A stretch of DNA of 64,000 nucleotides from Flavobacteriales bacterium ALC-1 (GCA_000171875.1 ABHI01000001.1:248001-312000), one strand, 5' to 3'. Shown: positions 35,753 to 45,864, counted from the stretch's first letter. The notes: generated by a model not told the origin, from the letters alone. Numbers and translations: made by a program.

Positions 35753-36688
35753 TTAATCCGCTTTCGGAAGAAACACCTCAGCCATCATACAGCGTGCACT
35801 TCCGCCACCACAGGTTTCAATAGTTTCTAAGGAACTCGAAATAATAGGACAATGCTTTTCAATACTTTTTACTTGAGCAGGAGTTAAACTCTTATGAGCA
35901 GCTCCACTCATCACCAAATAACGTTGATTATTATCACCTCTTAACTGTAGCATATTACCAGCAAACTGATGCATTTGTGCTTCCGTAATAGAAATTATGT
36001 CTTTACCATCTTGCCTTAAATGCTTAACTACATTTTTACGCTCTTTTTTATCATCAATAGTATCTAAACAAATTACAGCAAAGTTTTCTGCTAAACACAT
36101 CATAACATTGGTATGATATATTTCTAAACGCTTACCATCAACTGTTTGGTTAGCTGTAAAAATTACTGGAGTATATTCAAAATCCTCACAGAATTCAATA
36201 AATAAATCTTCATCTGCTCTAGGAGATAAAGCGCAATACGCTTTTCTATTGACGCGATCCATTAAAATACTTCCTGTACCTTCTAAAAACACTCCTTCGT
36301 GCTCTGCAGACGTATAATCAATGATGTTTTCTATTTTAAAACCTTCTTCTTCTAAACGAATAAAGACTTCATCTCTGCGCTCACGCCTTCTATTTTCAGC
36401 AAACATTGGATATTTAGCCACATCACCATTACCATGAAAACTCACCCAGTTATTCGGAAAAATAGAATCTGGTGTATCCATCAATTTATCATCCTGTTCT
36501 ACTATCACAGTAATACCAACTGCTCTTAATTTTTCTACAAAAGCATCAAATTCTTCTTGTGCTTTAGTATTAATCTCAGCATTTTTTAAATCAATCTCTT
36601 CCTGAAAATAGTTATTGACAGCAGTTTGCTCATTCATCCTAAAGTTTACAGGACGAATCATTAAAATAGTATCTGTGGTTTGTTGCAT
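35753..36688 (-). CDS. ctlX: amidinotransferase-fold hydrolase, CtlX-like
   Basis: A 311-residue member of the arginine-deiminase/guanidine-modifying superfamily. RPVNFRMNEQT, DSIFPNNWVSFH near residue 75, and LEGTGSILMDR near 134 are marks of the citrulline-utilisation hydrolase group (CtlX). The catalytic Cys lies in ETCGGGSARCMMAE near the C-terminus and His in IYHTNVMM. The exact substrate (citrulline, arginine or a derivative) is not certain. A second, more distant family member is at 46771. Confidence 0.82.
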   Translation of the reverse strand: MQQTTDTILMIRPVNFRMNEQTAVNNYFQEEIDLKNAEINTKAQEEFDAFVEKLRAVGITVIVEQDDKLMDTPDSIFPNNWVSFHGNGDVAKYPMFAENRRRERRDEVFIRLEEEGFKIENIIDYTSAEHEGVFLEGTGSILMDRVNRKAYCALSPRADEDLFIEFCEDFEYTPVIFTANQTVDGKRLEIYHTNVMMCLAENFAVICLDTIDDKKERKNVVKHLRQDGKDIISITEAQMHQFAGNMLQLRGDNNQRYLVMSGAAHKSLTPAQVKSIEKHCPIISSSLETIETCGGGSARCMMAEVFLPKAD

Positions 36689-36711
36689 TTCTATAATTTT
36701 TGAAAGTGATG

Positions 36712-36719
36712 CAAAATTA
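36712..36719 (-). promoter_or_regulatory. candidate -7 box (TAATTTTG) of the CtlX-like gene
   Basis: TAnnTTTG match 23 bases before the ATG, in the divergent region shared with the M14 peptidase gene. Only the -7 element is recognisable. Confidence 0.4.
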
Positions 36720-36775
36720 ATCTTTTTTCTAATTTGAAAATTATGAAGCAGACAATTTTTATGACTTAAAATCTG

Positions 36776-36783
36776 TAAGTTTG
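36776..36783 (+). promoter_or_regulatory. candidate -7 box (TAAGTTTG) of the M14 peptidase gene
   Basis: TAnnTTTG match 19 bases before the ATG. The divergent -7 box of the CtlX-like gene lies 56 bases away, so the two promoters lie back to back. Confidence 0.4.
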
Positions 36784-36802
36784 AGCTATAATCAAATTCG
36801 AC

Positions 36803-38551
36803 ATGAAAAAACTCTTAATTCTTTTCTTAATTATTACATCTTGTTCTGAAAAATCGGATTCAAAAAAGAATAACACAGTTATAGATTTCACTACTAAATT
36901 TGAAAAAAGTGAAGGCCTTGAAACTGCAACTTATAACGAAACCATTCAATATTATCAGGACTTAGCAGATCGTTATTCTGAAATTTCGATACAAACAGTT
37001 GGTAAAACTGATTCCGGCAAACCTATGCATATAGTCACTTTAAACATGAATGATTCTGGGGATGATTTCCAAAAACTAAGAATTGACAACAGAATTTTAC
37101 TTATTAATAATGGTATTCATCCTGGTGAATCTGATGGTATCGATGCCACCATGATGTTATACAGAGATATTGTACAAGGCAAAATCGATGCTCCTAAAAA
37201 AACAATTTTGGTTACTATACCAATTTATAATGTTGGAGGAAGTTTGAACAGAAATACGGGCACCCGTACCAACCAAAATGGTCCTAAAGCCTATGGTTTT
37301 AGAGGTAATGCAAGAAATTACGATTTAAACAGAGATTTTATAAAGTCGGACACTAAAAATGCAAAAGCCTTTGCTCAGATATTTCATTTAGTGCAACCCG
37401 ATGTGTTTATAGACAATCATGTAAGTAATGGTGCCGATTATCAATATACCTTAACGCATCTGTTTACCCAACATAATAAAATGGGAGGTGTTTTAGGTAA
37501 TTATATTCATACGCAAATGATGCCACAACTAGAGCAGAAACTAGAAGCAAAGTCTTGGGATATTACACCTTATGTTAATGTTTTTAATCGCACACCAGAA
37601 TCTGGTTTTTCTCAATTTATGGATTCACCAAGATACTCTACAGGTTATACCACGTTATTTAACACATTGGGTATGATGGTAGAAACACACATGCTAAAAC
37701 CATACAAGCAACGTGTAGAGGGGACTTATGAATTAATGAAAAGTATGATTGAAATCACCGAAGAGCAAGGTGATAGAATTACAGAACTAAGAAAAGCGCA
37801 AAGCAAAACATGGTCTGCAGGCAACACCTATCCATTAGCTTGGACTATTGACACCACACAATCCTCAACTCTAAAATTTAAAGGTTATGAAGGTGAAATG
37901 ATCCTTAGTGAGTTAACAGGTGCGCAACGCTTAAAATATGATACCACAAAACCGTTTACAAAAGATGTGACGTATCAAAACTATTTTAAATCGACTACAG
38001 AAATTACTATACCAAAAGCGTATATAATTCCGCAAGGTTGGCATAATGTAATAGATTTATTAAAGTTAAATACTATTGAAATCACTCAAATTGAAAATGA
38101 TACCACATTAACTGTAGAATCTTATAAAATTGAAGATTACCAAACTCGTCGAAGTGCTTACGAAGGGCATTATGCACATTACAATACTAAAGTGAAGTCA
38201 TCTGAAGAAAAGGTACGGTTTAGAGCAGGCGATTATATGGTAAAGACTGACCAAAAAGCCATACGTTATTTGCTAGAAACTTTAGAACCAACAGCTCCTG
38301 ACTCGTTTTTTAATTGGAATTTCTTCGATACCATTTTACAACAAAAAGAAGGCTTTTCACCTTATGTATGGGAAGATAAAGCGCAACAATTACTAAGAGC
38401 AAACCCAAAATTACAAATTGAGTACAACGTAAAAATTAGCTACGACGAGAACTTTGCCAACAATTGGTATGCGCAATTAGATTGGCTGCATAAGCAAAGT
38501 GCTAATTATGAAAAAGCACATTTGCAGTATCCTGTGTATCGTTTAAAGTAG
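36803..38551 (+). CDS. M14-family zinc carboxypeptidase lipoprotein
   Basis: A 582-residue lipoprotein (lipobox ITSC). The M14 zinc site is complete: His106 and Glu109 in HPGESDG and His206 in DNHVSNG. The catalytic Glu is in MMVETHML near residue 295. NRNTGTR and ARNYDLNRDF carry the substrate-carboxylate arginine. The last ~200 residues are an extra beta-rich domain that I do not recognise. It should trim peptides in the periplasm or at the outer membrane. It is divergent from the CtlX-like gene. Confidence 0.9.
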   Translation: MKKLLILFLIITSCSEKSDSKKNNTVIDFTTKFEKSEGLETATYNETIQYYQDLADRYSEISIQTVGKTDSGKPMHIVTLNMNDSGDDFQKLRIDNRILLINNGIHPGESDGIDATMMLYRDIVQGKIDAPKKTILVTIPIYNVGGSLNRNTGTRTNQNGPKAYGFRGNARNYDLNRDFIKSDTKNAKAFAQIFHLVQPDVFIDNHVSNGADYQYTLTHLFTQHNKMGGVLGNYIHTQMMPQLEQKLEAKSWDITPYVNVFNRTPESGFSQFMDSPRYSTGYTTLFNTLGMMVETHMLKPYKQRVEGTYELMKSMIEITEEQGDRITELRKAQSKTWSAGNTYPLAWTIDTTQSSTLKFKGYEGEMILSELTGAQRLKYDTTKPFTKDVTYQNYFKSTTEITIPKAYIIPQGWHNVIDLLKLNTIEITQIENDTTLTVESYKIEDYQTRRSAYEGHYAHYNTKVKSSEEKVRFRAGDYMVKTDQKAIRYLLETLEPTAPDSFFNWNFFDTILQQKEGFSPYVWEDKAQQLLRANPKLQIEYNVKISYDENFANNWYAQLDWLHKQSANYEKAHLQYPVYRLK

Positions 38552-38572
38552 AGTACAGCTAAGTTTTTCGGC

Positions 38573-38580
38573 TAAATTTG
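38573..38580 (+). promoter_or_regulatory. candidate -7 box (TAAATTTG) for the following lipoprotein gene
   Basis: TAnnTTTG match followed by C, 36 bases before the ATG; no clear -33 element. Confidence 0.35.
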
Positions 38581-38616
38581 CTATATTAGAGTGAACCTAT
38601 TAAATATTTAGTTCTA

Positions 38617-39225
38617 ATGAAAAAGTTCATTGGGTTAGTAACAGTCATTACTTGTATGTTAATCTCTTGTGATAAACAAGAACTAAACTCTATGCAAAAT
38701 GATGCTGAATATTTTCCTAACTCAGTTGGTTTATACTGGAAATATCAGAGACATGATAGTATATCTAATATTATTACTATTGACACTATAAACGTTTCTA
38801 TAACAGCTGATACTCTTATTTCAAATAAAATATTCAAAATATGGGAGTATGAATTTACTAATTCGATTAAAAAATACTATGTTACTCAAAGTAACGATTC
38901 CGTTTTTATCTATGACTCTCCTCAAATAGATGTGATTGAGAAGATTTATATAATACCCTTTGCATTAAATGATGGATGGGTTATTCCTACTAGGCGAAAT
39001 GACACTAGTTATGTCGCAAATATTCAAGATATCACAATAAACGAAATGACTTATGATGATGTGTTTAAAATAAAACGTAGAGAATTTGGATTTGCTAATA
39101 ATGCTAAGTTTGAAACAATATGGTTTAAGCCATATGTTGGACTAGTAAGAATCGATCTCTATTATTTTTCTTTAGGTCCATATAAAGATGAAACTTGGCT
39201 ATTAATTGACACAAATGTTGAGTGA
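38617..39225 (+). CDS. lipoprotein of unknown function
   Basis: A 202-residue protein with a type II signal peptide (lipobox LISC, Cys19). The mature part starts with YFPNSVGLYWKYQRHDS, a pattern (F.p...G..W.Y......) of many Bacteroidota lipoproteins with beta-sandwich folds, and is strand-rich throughout. No catalytic motif. It stands alone with its own candidate promoter. Confidence 0.65.
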   Translation: MKKFIGLVTVITCMLISCDKQELNSMQNDAEYFPNSVGLYWKYQRHDSISNIITIDTINVSITADTLISNKIFKIWEYEFTNSIKKYYVTQSNDSVFIYDSPQIDVIEKIYIIPFALNDGWVIPTRRNDTSYVANIQDITINEMTYDDVFKIKRREFGFANNAKFETIWFKPYVGLVRIDLYYFSLGPYKDETWLLIDTNVE

Positions 39226-39327
39226 TCTTAACTTTTAAAGACTATAATTAGTAACAACTCTTAGCTATTTATGTAAATCTCGAACTGACTCAAAATTAAG
39301 ATTAATAACTAAAATCATTAAAAGAGT

Positions 39328-39909
39328 TTACACTAAAACCCGAATATTCGCATAACTGTTCTCCAAAGCTTTTTGAGCCGCTTTTTTATCTAACCATTCT
39401 ACTTTAGTAATGCCTTCGTTTTCTTGTGGATAAAGTTTACCTTCAAAATTGGTTTTCATCTCAAACCAATACGTCACTTTTATTTTGTGCTTACCATTAC
39501 GCTTAAAGATATGATATGTTGTTGGCAATGGCTTTACTATTTCTAATCCTGCAACACCTGTCTCCTCTTGTACTTCTCTAAGTGCAGTTTCTTCAATAGA
39601 TTCAATACCTTCAGTTTTTCCTTTGGGCAAATCCCATTTATCATTTCTGTAAATAAAAAGAATCTCGTTTTTAGCATTATAAACTTTTCCGCCTCCAGCA
39701 ATAACTGTAGGTAAAAGCTTAAGAAAATGTTTTAAAAGTTTATCTGGATTTTTACCAACTAAATGCACAGATTTTAAATCTGTTGTAGTCAATAACTTAA
39801 TTACTTTACCAATATTAACAGTTTTTAGAAGAAAGGATGTAAAGCCCTTTTCCTTTTCAACTTTAGTGGTTAAAATTATAGGCTTGTCGCCTACATAAAC
39901 AGTATACAT
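39328..39909 (-). CDS. NUDIX hydrolase
   Basis: A 193-residue protein with an intact Nudix box at 97-119 (GKTEG...ALREVQEETGV) that binds the metal and cuts a nucleoside diphosphate linkage. DLPKGK just before it and WF.MKT after it resemble diadenosine polyphosphate or ADP-ribose type enzymes. The N-terminal ~70 residues (MYTVYVGDKPIIL) form an extra domain seen in flavobacterial homologues. Substrate unknown. It is divergent from pyrE. Confidence 0.88.
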   Translation of the reverse strand: MYTVYVGDKPIILTTKVEKEKGFTSFLLKTVNIGKVIKLLTTTDLKSVHLVGKNPDKLLKHFLKLLPTVIAGGGKVYNAKNEILFIYRNDKWDLPKGKTEGIESIEETALREVQEETGVAGLEIVKPLPTTYHIFKRNGKHKIKVTYWFEMKTNFEGKLYPQENEGITKVEWLDKKAAQKALENSYANIRVLV

Positions 39910-40017
39910 AGATAGGTTTGGTTTCTGCTAAACTAGTGTAAATGTATTATTTTTTATGAGAAAGTATTTGAAATGAAAATTAATTTAATTTAAAATTTCG
40001 TAACCTTCAAAATTCGT

Positions 40018-40025
40018 TATTTTTG
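40018..40025 (+). promoter_or_regulatory. candidate -7 box (TATTTTTG) of pyrE
   Basis: TAnnTTTG match ending 4 bases before the pyrE ATG, the same arrangement as at rluF; it implies a leaderless transcript. No -33 TTG within 17-25 bases. Confidence 0.42.
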
Positions 40026-40029
40026 CAAC

Positions 40030-40674
40030 ATGATTTTTAACAAAGAAACCGCCAAAAAAACCGCAGAGGTTTTATTGCAAATCAACGCAATAAAGCTACA
40101 ACCAAATGCCCCTTTTACTTGGGCTTCTGGATGGAAATCACCAATTTATTGCGATAATAGAATTGTACTATCATTCCCTCTAATAAGAAATTATATTAGA
40201 GAAACTATGGCAAAGGAAATTGAAACCTTATATGGTAAACCAGATGTTATAGCTGGAGTTGCTACTGGAGCCATTGGTATTGGAGCTTTAGTTGCCGATT
40301 ATTTAAACCTTCCATTTGTATATGTAAGACCTGAAGCTAAAAAACATGGTCGCCAAAACCAAGTTGAAGGTTATATAGAAAAAGGGCAAAACGTTGTTGT
40401 TGTTGAAGATTTAATCAGTACAGGAAAGAGTAGTCTTAATGCCGTTAAAGCACTCAATGAAGCTGAAGTTAATGTAAAAGGCATGGTGGCTATTTTTTCT
40501 TATGGATTTAATGTCGCTAACAAGAATTTTGAAGATGCCAATATAGAATTACACACACTTGGTAATTATGAAAATTTATTAGAACAAGCCTTAGACACAA
40601 GCTATATAACACAACAACAACAAGACATTTTAGCACAATGGAATGCCAACCCTAGTGAATGGAACGCTAATTGA
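40030..40674 (+). CDS. pyrE: orotate phosphoribosyltransferase
   Basis: A 214-residue enzyme of pyrimidine synthesis that makes orotidine 5'-phosphate from orotate and PRPP. FTWASGWKSPIYCDNR near residue 29 binds orotate, the flexible loop is RPEAKKHGRQNQVEG, and the PRPP motif is VVVVEDLISTGKSS near 120. Length is standard. It is followed after 106 bases by a small SRPBCC gene. Confidence 0.96.
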   Translation: MIFNKETAKKTAEVLLQINAIKLQPNAPFTWASGWKSPIYCDNRIVLSFPLIRNYIRETMAKEIETLYGKPDVIAGVATGAIGIGALVADYLNLPFVYVRPEAKKHGRQNQVEGYIEKGQNVVVVEDLISTGKSSLNAVKALNEAEVNVKGMVAIFSYGFNVANKNFEDANIELHTLGNYENLLEQALDTSYITQQQQDILAQWNANPSEWNAN

Positions 40675-40780
40675 TATAAAATTGTTAAATCGTTTAGTTT
40701 TGGATTTGTTTAATTGATTTTATTATTAAACATCAACGTAGCACTACAACTTAACGAATAAACGAAAAACATATTTAAAC

Positions 40781-41176
40781 ATGAATTTAGAATCACCACA
40801 AGTTACTTTAGATAAATCTGCAGAAGAAACGTTCAACTTTTTATCTGATGTCAAAAATTTTGAAAGCTTAATGCCAGAAAACATTAGCAAATTTGAAGTT
40901 TTAGAAAATGACAAATTTCTTTTTGCACTTAAAGGCATGCCAGAAATTATCTTAAAGAAAAAAGAAGCTATACCAAATAGCAAAATAGTTTTAGGAGCAG
41001 CTGGTGGAAAATTAGACTTTTCTCTTACAGCAGACATAAATGAAACAGAAGCTAATAAAAGTGATGTGAAATTAACTTTTGAAGGCGAATTTAATGCTAT
41101 GATGGCAATGATGATAAAAGGCCCTATTAGCAAGTTTATAGAAACATTGACAACTAATATGAAGACTGCGGTTTAA
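40781..41176 (+). CDS. SRPBCC/START-like small protein
   Basis: A 131-residue protein with the helix-grip outline: an opening strand (LESPQVTLDKSAEETFNFLSDVKNFESLMP), LGAAGGKLDFSLTADINE, and a long C-terminal helix (IETLTTNMKTAV). Such proteins bind hydrophobic ligands or lipids. Placement downstream of pyrE is usual in flavobacteria as far as I recall. Its stop overlaps the end of convergent birA by 4 bases. Confidence 0.78.
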   Translation: MNLESPQVTLDKSAEETFNFLSDVKNFESLMPENISKFEVLENDKFLFALKGMPEIILKKKEAIPNSKIVLGAAGGKLDFSLTADINETEANKSDVKLTFEGEFNAMMAMMIKGPISKFIETLTTNMKTAV

Positions 41177-41904
41177 TACAATAAGGTAATTTCTTTAAGG
41201 TCAAAAGTTTTTATAATTTCATCTTCTGTCCAAACATTCAACATTCCGTTTTCTGTAATACCTTTTATAATTCCAGAAAAGGTGTTATTATCTAAGGTTT
41301 TAAAAGTTGAAGGCTTTCCTTTTCTAAAAAGAAGCGCTTCATATTCAGCTTTTATTTCAGAGAGTTTTTGGGCTTCTAACATTTCAAAATAAAATTGAAA
41401 CTGTTTCAAAATCTTGGATAAGACTTCTTCTTTGTTGTAAAGAATGCCTGTAAGTAAACTTATGGATGATGCTTGTGGCAAATCATTAAAATATTTCTGA
41501 TTTACATTAAGTCCAAAACCAATAATTGTGCCTTGCAGTTTATTGTTTTTTATGACATTTTCGATTAAAATTCCGCATAATTTCTTGTCTGCTGACAAAA
41601 TGTCGTTAGGCCATTTAATATGTAATTGCGGTATTTTTAATGTTTTTAAAGCCTTATAAATTGCCAATGATGCAACCATACTAATGTAAAACTGTTGCTC
41701 AATTTTAAGATAAGGCACTTTCTTAAACACGCTTACTGTAAGGTTTTTACCTATCTCGGCTTGCCATGATGTACCCATTTGCCCTCGGCCTTCTGTCTGA
41801 GATTCTGTGACAACAACTGTATAATCCTTAGGTAATGTAACTAATGCCATCCCTTTTAGATAGGTATTTGTAGAGTCAATGGCATCAAGTTTGATTATAT
41901 ACAT
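41173..41904 (-). CDS. birA: biotin--[acetyl-CoA-carboxylase] ligase
   Basis: A 243-residue ligase that activates biotin to biotinyl-AMP and attaches it to the biotin carrier protein. DSTNTYLKG near residue 10, SQTEGRGQMGTSW (the GRGR-like loop) near 35 and KWPNDIL with the lysine near 99 are visible. It lacks the N-terminal HTH of E. coli BirA, so it is the mono-functional type without repressor activity. Confidence 0.93.
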   Translation of the reverse strand: MYIIKLDAIDSTNTYLKGMALVTLPKDYTVVVTESQTEGRGQMGTSWQAEIGKNLTVSVFKKVPYLKIEQQFYISMVASLAIYKALKTLKIPQLHIKWPNDILSADKKLCGILIENVIKNNKLQGTIIGFGLNVNQKYFNDLPQASSISLLTGILYNKEEVLSKILKQFQFYFEMLEAQKLSEIKAEYEALLFRKGKPSTFKTLDNNTFSGIIKGITENGMLNVWTEDEIIKTFDLKEITLLY

Positions 41905-41969
41905 TTAAAGACAATTTTATTTTATAGTTTTCTTATGACAATTAGGACTTACAAGAACTAAAAAAATAA

Positions 41970-41977
41970 TAACTTTG
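41970..41977 (+). promoter_or_regulatory. candidate -7 box (TAACTTTG) of rsfS-ftsH
   Basis: TAnnTTTG match followed by C, 20 bases before the rsfS ATG. It would serve both rsfS and ftsH. Confidence 0.42.
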
Positions 41978-41997
41978 CATAAATTTAATTCAATTTA

Positions 41998-42369
41998 ATG
42001 ACGAAAGAAAAAACCAGCGCAGACCAACTCATCACAACTATTATTGGAGGTATTGAAGAGGTTAAGGGAAAAGAGATTACAATTTTAGATTTAAGAGAAA
42101 TAGAAAATACGGTTTGTGATTATTTTATTGTTTGTGAAGGTACTTCTAATACACAAGTAAATGCAATCGTCAATTCAATACAAAAACAAGTTAGCAAAAC
42201 CCTTAAGGATAAACCATGGCATATCGAAGGAACTGATAATGCAGAATGGATTTTAATGGATTACGTTAATGTGGTAGTACATGTGTTTCAAAAACATATT
42301 AGAGAATACTACGATATTGAAAGTCTTTGGGGAGACGCAAAAACCACCCAAATAGAAACAAGTTACTAA
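41998..42369 (+). CDS. rsfS: ribosome silencing factor RsfS
   Basis: A 123-residue RsfS/Iojap protein, which binds ribosomal protein L14 and blocks subunit joining in starvation. Motifs: DYFIVCEGTSNTQVNAI near residue 40, the W-H-IEG loop (PWHIEGTDNAEWILMDYVNVVVHVF), and REYYDIESLWGDA at the end. ftsH starts 17 bases later, so they are an operon. Its proposed partner gene rplN is also in this window at 61474. Confidence 0.94.
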   Translation: MTKEKTSADQLITTIIGGIEEVKGKEITILDLREIENTVCDYFIVCEGTSNTQVNAIVNSIQKQVSKTLKDKPWHIEGTDNAEWILMDYVNVVVHVFQKHIREYYDIESLWGDAKTTQIETSY

Positions 42370-42386
42370 AAAGACAAAGGCTACTA

Positions 42387-44330
42387 ATGGCAAAAGACAA
42401 TAAAAATTTAAACAAGAAACCTAAAGTAAATCCGTATTGGATTTATGGAATTATTATCGCTGTATTTTTATCAATTCAGTTATTTTCTGGTGGTTTTGGA
42501 GATTCATCTGCGAGTGAAACAACAACTTCAGAATTTTACGAATATTTAAGAAATGGTGATATTGATAAGGTTGAAATAATTAACGATCGTATAGCAAGGG
42601 TTTATTTAACTAAAGAAGCTCAAGAATTAGAGGTTCATAAAAAATCAAAACCAAAATCTTTTCTACCTTCGGTCACTCCAGCACCAAATTATCAATTTCA
42701 ATTTGGTGACTTAAAATTATTTCAAGAAGCGATTGATGAAATTAAAAATGAAAATAAACTTAATACTAAAGTAGCATTTGATTCCGAACAAAATGTTTGG
42801 GGAGATTTACTACTCACCTTATTACCTTTTGCACTTATCATAGGGATTTGGATATTTATAATGCGTCGTATGTCTTCAGGCGGAGGTGGCGGAGCTGGTG
42901 GACAGATTTTCAACATCGGAAAATCTAAAGCCAAACTCTTTGATGAAAAAGCAGATATAAAAACCTCATTTAAAGATGTTGCTGGTTTAGAAGGAGCTAA
43001 AGAAGAAGTACAAGAGATTGTAGATTTTTTAAAATTCCCTGAAAAATATACAGCATTAGGTGGTAAAATACCTAAAGGAGCCTTACTTGTAGGACCTCCA
43101 GGAACTGGTAAAACTTTGCTTGCTAAAGCTGTAGCTGGTGAAGCCAAAGTGCCTTTCTTCTCATTATCGGGTTCTGATTTTGTTGAAATGTTTGTTGGTG
43201 TTGGTGCCTCTCGTGTACGTGATTTATTTAAACAAGCTAAAGAAAAATCACCTTCAATAATTTTTATTGATGAAATTGATGCTATTGGTAGAGCTAGAGG
43301 TAAAAATGCTATGTCTGGCTCTAATGATGAACGCGAAAACACATTAAATCAGTTATTAACTGAAATGGATGGTTTTGGTACAAACTCAAATGTTATTGTA
43401 TTAGCAGCAACCAATAGAGCTGATATTTTAGATAAGGCATTAATGCGTGCTGGTCGTTTTGATCGTCAGATATATGTTGATCTACCAGACGTTAGAGAAC
43501 GTAAAGAGATTTTTGAAGTACACTTACGTCCACTTAAAAAAGAAGAGACACTAGACATTGATTTCTTAGCAAAGCAAACACCAGGTTTTTCTGGTGCTGA
43601 CATAGCAAATGTTTGTAATGAAGCGGCCTTAATTGCGGCTAGAAAAGGCAAAAAAGCTGTTAATAAACAAGATTTCTTAGATGCTGTTGATAGAATTGTT
43701 GGTGGTCTTGAAAAGAAAAACAAAATTATAACACCTGGAGAGAAGCGCGCTGTAGCTTTCCATGAAGCCGGACATGCAACCGTAAGTTGGATGTTAGAAC
43801 ATGCTGCTCCACTAGTAAAAGTAACTATCGTACCTAGAGGACAATCTTTAGGTGCTGCATGGTATTTACCAGAAGAGCGACTTATTGTTAGACCAGAACA
43901 AATGCTAGACGAAATGTGTGCTGCATTAGGAGGTAGGGCAGCTGAAAAAGTAATTTTTGATAAAATTTCTACTGGTGCTCTAAGTGACTTAGAAAAAGTA
44001 ACCAAACAAGCCAGAGCTATGGTGACTATTTATGGTCTTAGTGATAAGGTTGGTAACTTAACTTACTATGATTCTTCAGGACAATCTGAATATGGTTTTA
44101 CTAAACCATATAGTGAACAAACTGCAGAACTCATTGATAAAGAGATATCTGACATTATTGAAAAGCAATATGAGCGTGCTATAAAACTCTTAGAACAGCA
44201 TAAAGACAAGCTTACAGAATTAGCAGAAGTCTTGCTAGATAAAGAAGTAATTTTTAAAGATAACCTTGAAAAAATCTTTGGAAAACGTCCCTTTGACAAA
44301 AAAGAAATCATTGCTGAAGAGGAAGAGTAA
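42387..44330 (+). CDS. ftsH: ATP-dependent zinc metalloprotease FtsH
   Basis: A 647-residue membrane AAA protease that degrades unfolded or short-lived membrane and regulatory proteins. Two membrane segments lie at about 16-34 and 140-159 with a periplasmic loop between. AAA domain: Walker A GPPGTGKT at 236-243, [12 protein letters not shown] for Walker B, and the SRH motif. The M41 zinc site HEAGH is at 459-463, with the third ligand in a later DLEKVT. An upstream ATG within the rsfS gene is rejected, since it adds a 20-residue basic tail without support. Confidence 0.97.
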   Translation: MAKDNKNLNKKPKVNPYWIYGIIIAVFLSIQLFSGGFGDSSASETTTSEFYEYLRNGDIDKVEIINDRIARVYLTKEAQELEVHKKSKPKSFLPSVTPAPNYQFQFGDLKLFQEAIDEIKNENKLNTKVAFDSEQNVWGDLLLTLLPFALIIGIWIFIMRRMSSGGGGGAGGQIFNIGKSKAKLFDEKADIKTSFKDVAGLEGAKEEVQEIVDFLKFPEKYTALGGKIPKGALLVGPPGTGKTLLAKAVAGEAKVPFFSLSGSDFVEMFVGVGASRVRDLFKQAKEKSPSIIFIDEIDAIGRARGKNAMSGSNDERENTLNQLLTEMDGFGTNSNVIVLAATNRADILDKALMRAGRFDRQIYVDLPDVRERKEIFEVHLRPLKKEETLDIDFLAKQTPGFSGADIANVCNEAALIAARKGKKAVNKQDFLDAVDRIVGGLEKKNKIITPGEKRAVAFHEAGHATVSWMLEHAAPLVKVTIVPRGQSLGAAWYLPEERLIVRPEQMLDEMCAALGGRAAEKVIFDKISTGALSDLEKVTKQARAMVTIYGLSDKVGNLTYYDSSGQSEYGFTKPYSEQTAELIDKEISDIIEKQYERAIKLLEQHKDKLTELAEVLLDKEVIFKDNLEKIFGKRPFDKKEIIAEEEE

Positions 44331-44350
44331 CACCCAAGTACAATCATATA

Positions 44351-44387
44351 AAAAACTTAAATTGACCAAATGTTAATTTAAGTTTTT
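44351..44387 (+). terminator. intrinsic terminator after ftsH
   Basis: A perfect 13-bp stem AAAAACTTAAATT / AATTTAAGTTTTT with an 11-base loop and a T-run on the plus strand. Confidence 0.8.
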
Positions 44388-44434
44388 TTATATTTGAGAA
44401 AATCGCAAAAGTTAGGATTAATAGCAACTATTGA

Positions 44435-45043
44435 ATGAGCTTATTTCGTAAATTCTTCGGAAAAAAATCTGATCAGTCCGAAGAACACATACCAAATCAA
44501 GAGCGAGGCAAATATATGCCTGAAGTGAAGCTACCTGCTGACGAACGTTTTACTATAAATTTTAAGGCCAATGGCGGAAAATTCCTCTATTGCGAAAACA
44601 TGGAAGAGGTAAAAGATAGTTTTAATTCTATCCTTGATGAAAACAAGTGGCATAATGATAAAGTTTTTCTCATTGATAATCGCTTAACAGAATTATTCAA
44701 AGATTTTAATCTTAATGACTCCAAAAAAGTTTCAGAAAGTTCTTATTTTTTATCTACTTGTGAATACTTAATATCTGATGATGGCTCTTTATTAATCTCT
44801 TCAAATCAAATTGCTGAGAAAAAGTTAATAGAGCTACCAGATCATTTTATCATATACGCTACTACGAGTCAGTTTGTAGAAACTATTGGTGAAGGACTTA
44901 AAGGTATTAAAGAAAAAAGCAAAGCTACATTACCCACAAATATTACAACGATAAAGCATTTTAAAACTGACGATGATAAAGACTTTCTAACCTATGGAAG
45001 CAGTGCTAAAAACCTATATCTACTTTTATTAGAAGACTTATAA
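44435..45043 (+). CDS. LUD-domain protein (LutC/YkgG-like)
   Basis: A 202-residue protein. The fold is that of LUD proteins, which in LutC-type operons take part in lactate oxidation: core strands around NDKVFLIDNRLTELF, STCEYLISDDGSLLISS and LPDHFIIYATTSQFVETIGEGLKGIKE. No lutA or lutB gene is near. The last base of its stop codon is the first base of the cdsA ATG, so it is coupled to lipid synthesis genes, which suggests another role here. Confidence 0.8.
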   Translation: MSLFRKFFGKKSDQSEEHIPNQERGKYMPEVKLPADERFTINFKANGGKFLYCENMEEVKDSFNSILDENKWHNDKVFLIDNRLTELFKDFNLNDSKKVSESSYFLSTCEYLISDDGSLLISSNQIAEKKLIELPDHFIIYATTSQFVETIGEGLKGIKEKSKATLPTNITTIKHFKTDDDKDFLTYGSSAKNLYLLLLEDL

Positions 45044-45864
45044 TGAAAGAGTTAACCATAAGAGCCATTTCTGGTGTTATTTATGTTTTATTACTCGTTG
45101 GCTCATTATATTATCAAGAAGCCTCAGTTATTTTGTTTGCCATCTTTGGTATTTTAAGTTTGGCTGAGTTCAGTAATCTTATAAAGCTTAAATCCTTTAT
45201 TCAGTATATTATATTTCTGTTGCTTTATGGTGGTTTCTGGTATTTTTGCATTTATAAAAATAATATAGCTGGCAATGACGAAGCCATACAAATTTTATTA
45301 GTGATTACTATCTTTGTTAATCTCATTCTAATAAAAGATTTATTTGCTGAAAATAAAATTCCGCTTTTTCAATCTAAACGTTACATTACTACAACTTTTT
45401 ATTTATCTAGTGGTTTTGTTTTTATGCTTCTTATCGCTAATTATAAAAACAATTTTACTCCCTTACTCCTTTTAGGAGGTTTTATTTTAGTTTGGGTTAA
45501 CGATAGTGCAGCTTATTTAGTTGGTAAAAATTTTGGGAAGCAAAAATTATTTCCAAGTGTATCGCCAAAAAAAACGGTTGAGGGCTTTTTAGGAGGTCTA
45601 TTTTTTGCATGTATCTCTAGTTATTTTATAGCTACATATACTGAAACTTTAGGCTTTACTAGCTGGTTAATTTTAGCCATAATTGTAAGTGTACTAGGAA
45701 CTCTAGGGGATTTAATTGAGTCAAAATTTAAACGCCAAGCTGGTGTAAAAGATAGCGGAGTTATTATGCCTGGTCATGGAGGTCTATTAGATAGACTAGA
45801 TAGTATTATCTTTGCTTCACCATTTATATATTTATTTTTAAGAATTATAAGTTATGTTTCATAA
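45043..45864 (+). CDS. cdsA: phosphatidate cytidylyltransferase
   Basis: A 273-residue integral membrane enzyme that makes CDP-diacylglycerol from phosphatidate and CTP. About eight hydrophobic segments are present. The family signature is complete near residues 222-250: SKFKRQAGVKDSG followed by MPGHGGLLDRLD, with the metal-binding aspartates. SPKKTVEGFLGG is the preceding conserved loop. It overlaps its neighbours on both sides. Confidence 0.95.
   Translation: MKELTIRAISGVIYVLLLVGSLYYQEASVILFAIFGILSLAEFSNLIKLKSFIQYIIFLLLYGGFWYFCIYKNNIAGNDEAIQILLVITIFVNLILIKDLFAENKIPLFQSKRYITTTFYLSSGFVFMLLIANYKNNFTPLLLLGGFILVWVNDSAAYLVGKNFGKQKLFPSVSPKKTVEGFLGGLFFACISSYFIATYTETLGFTSWLILAIIVSVLGTLGDLIESKFKRQAGVKDSGVIMPGHGGLLDRLDSIIFASPFIYLFLRIISYVS

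Noticed and set aside
42327..42386. 20-codon extension of FtsH
   Set aside because: It lies over the rsfS end, is not like any FtsH N-terminus, and the ATG at 42387 gives a standard length.
42722..44005. Long minus-strand open frames inside ftsH (206 and 179 codons)
   Set aside because: They are complementary shadows of the strongly conserved FtsH reading frame; their serine/proline-rich translations match nothing known to me.
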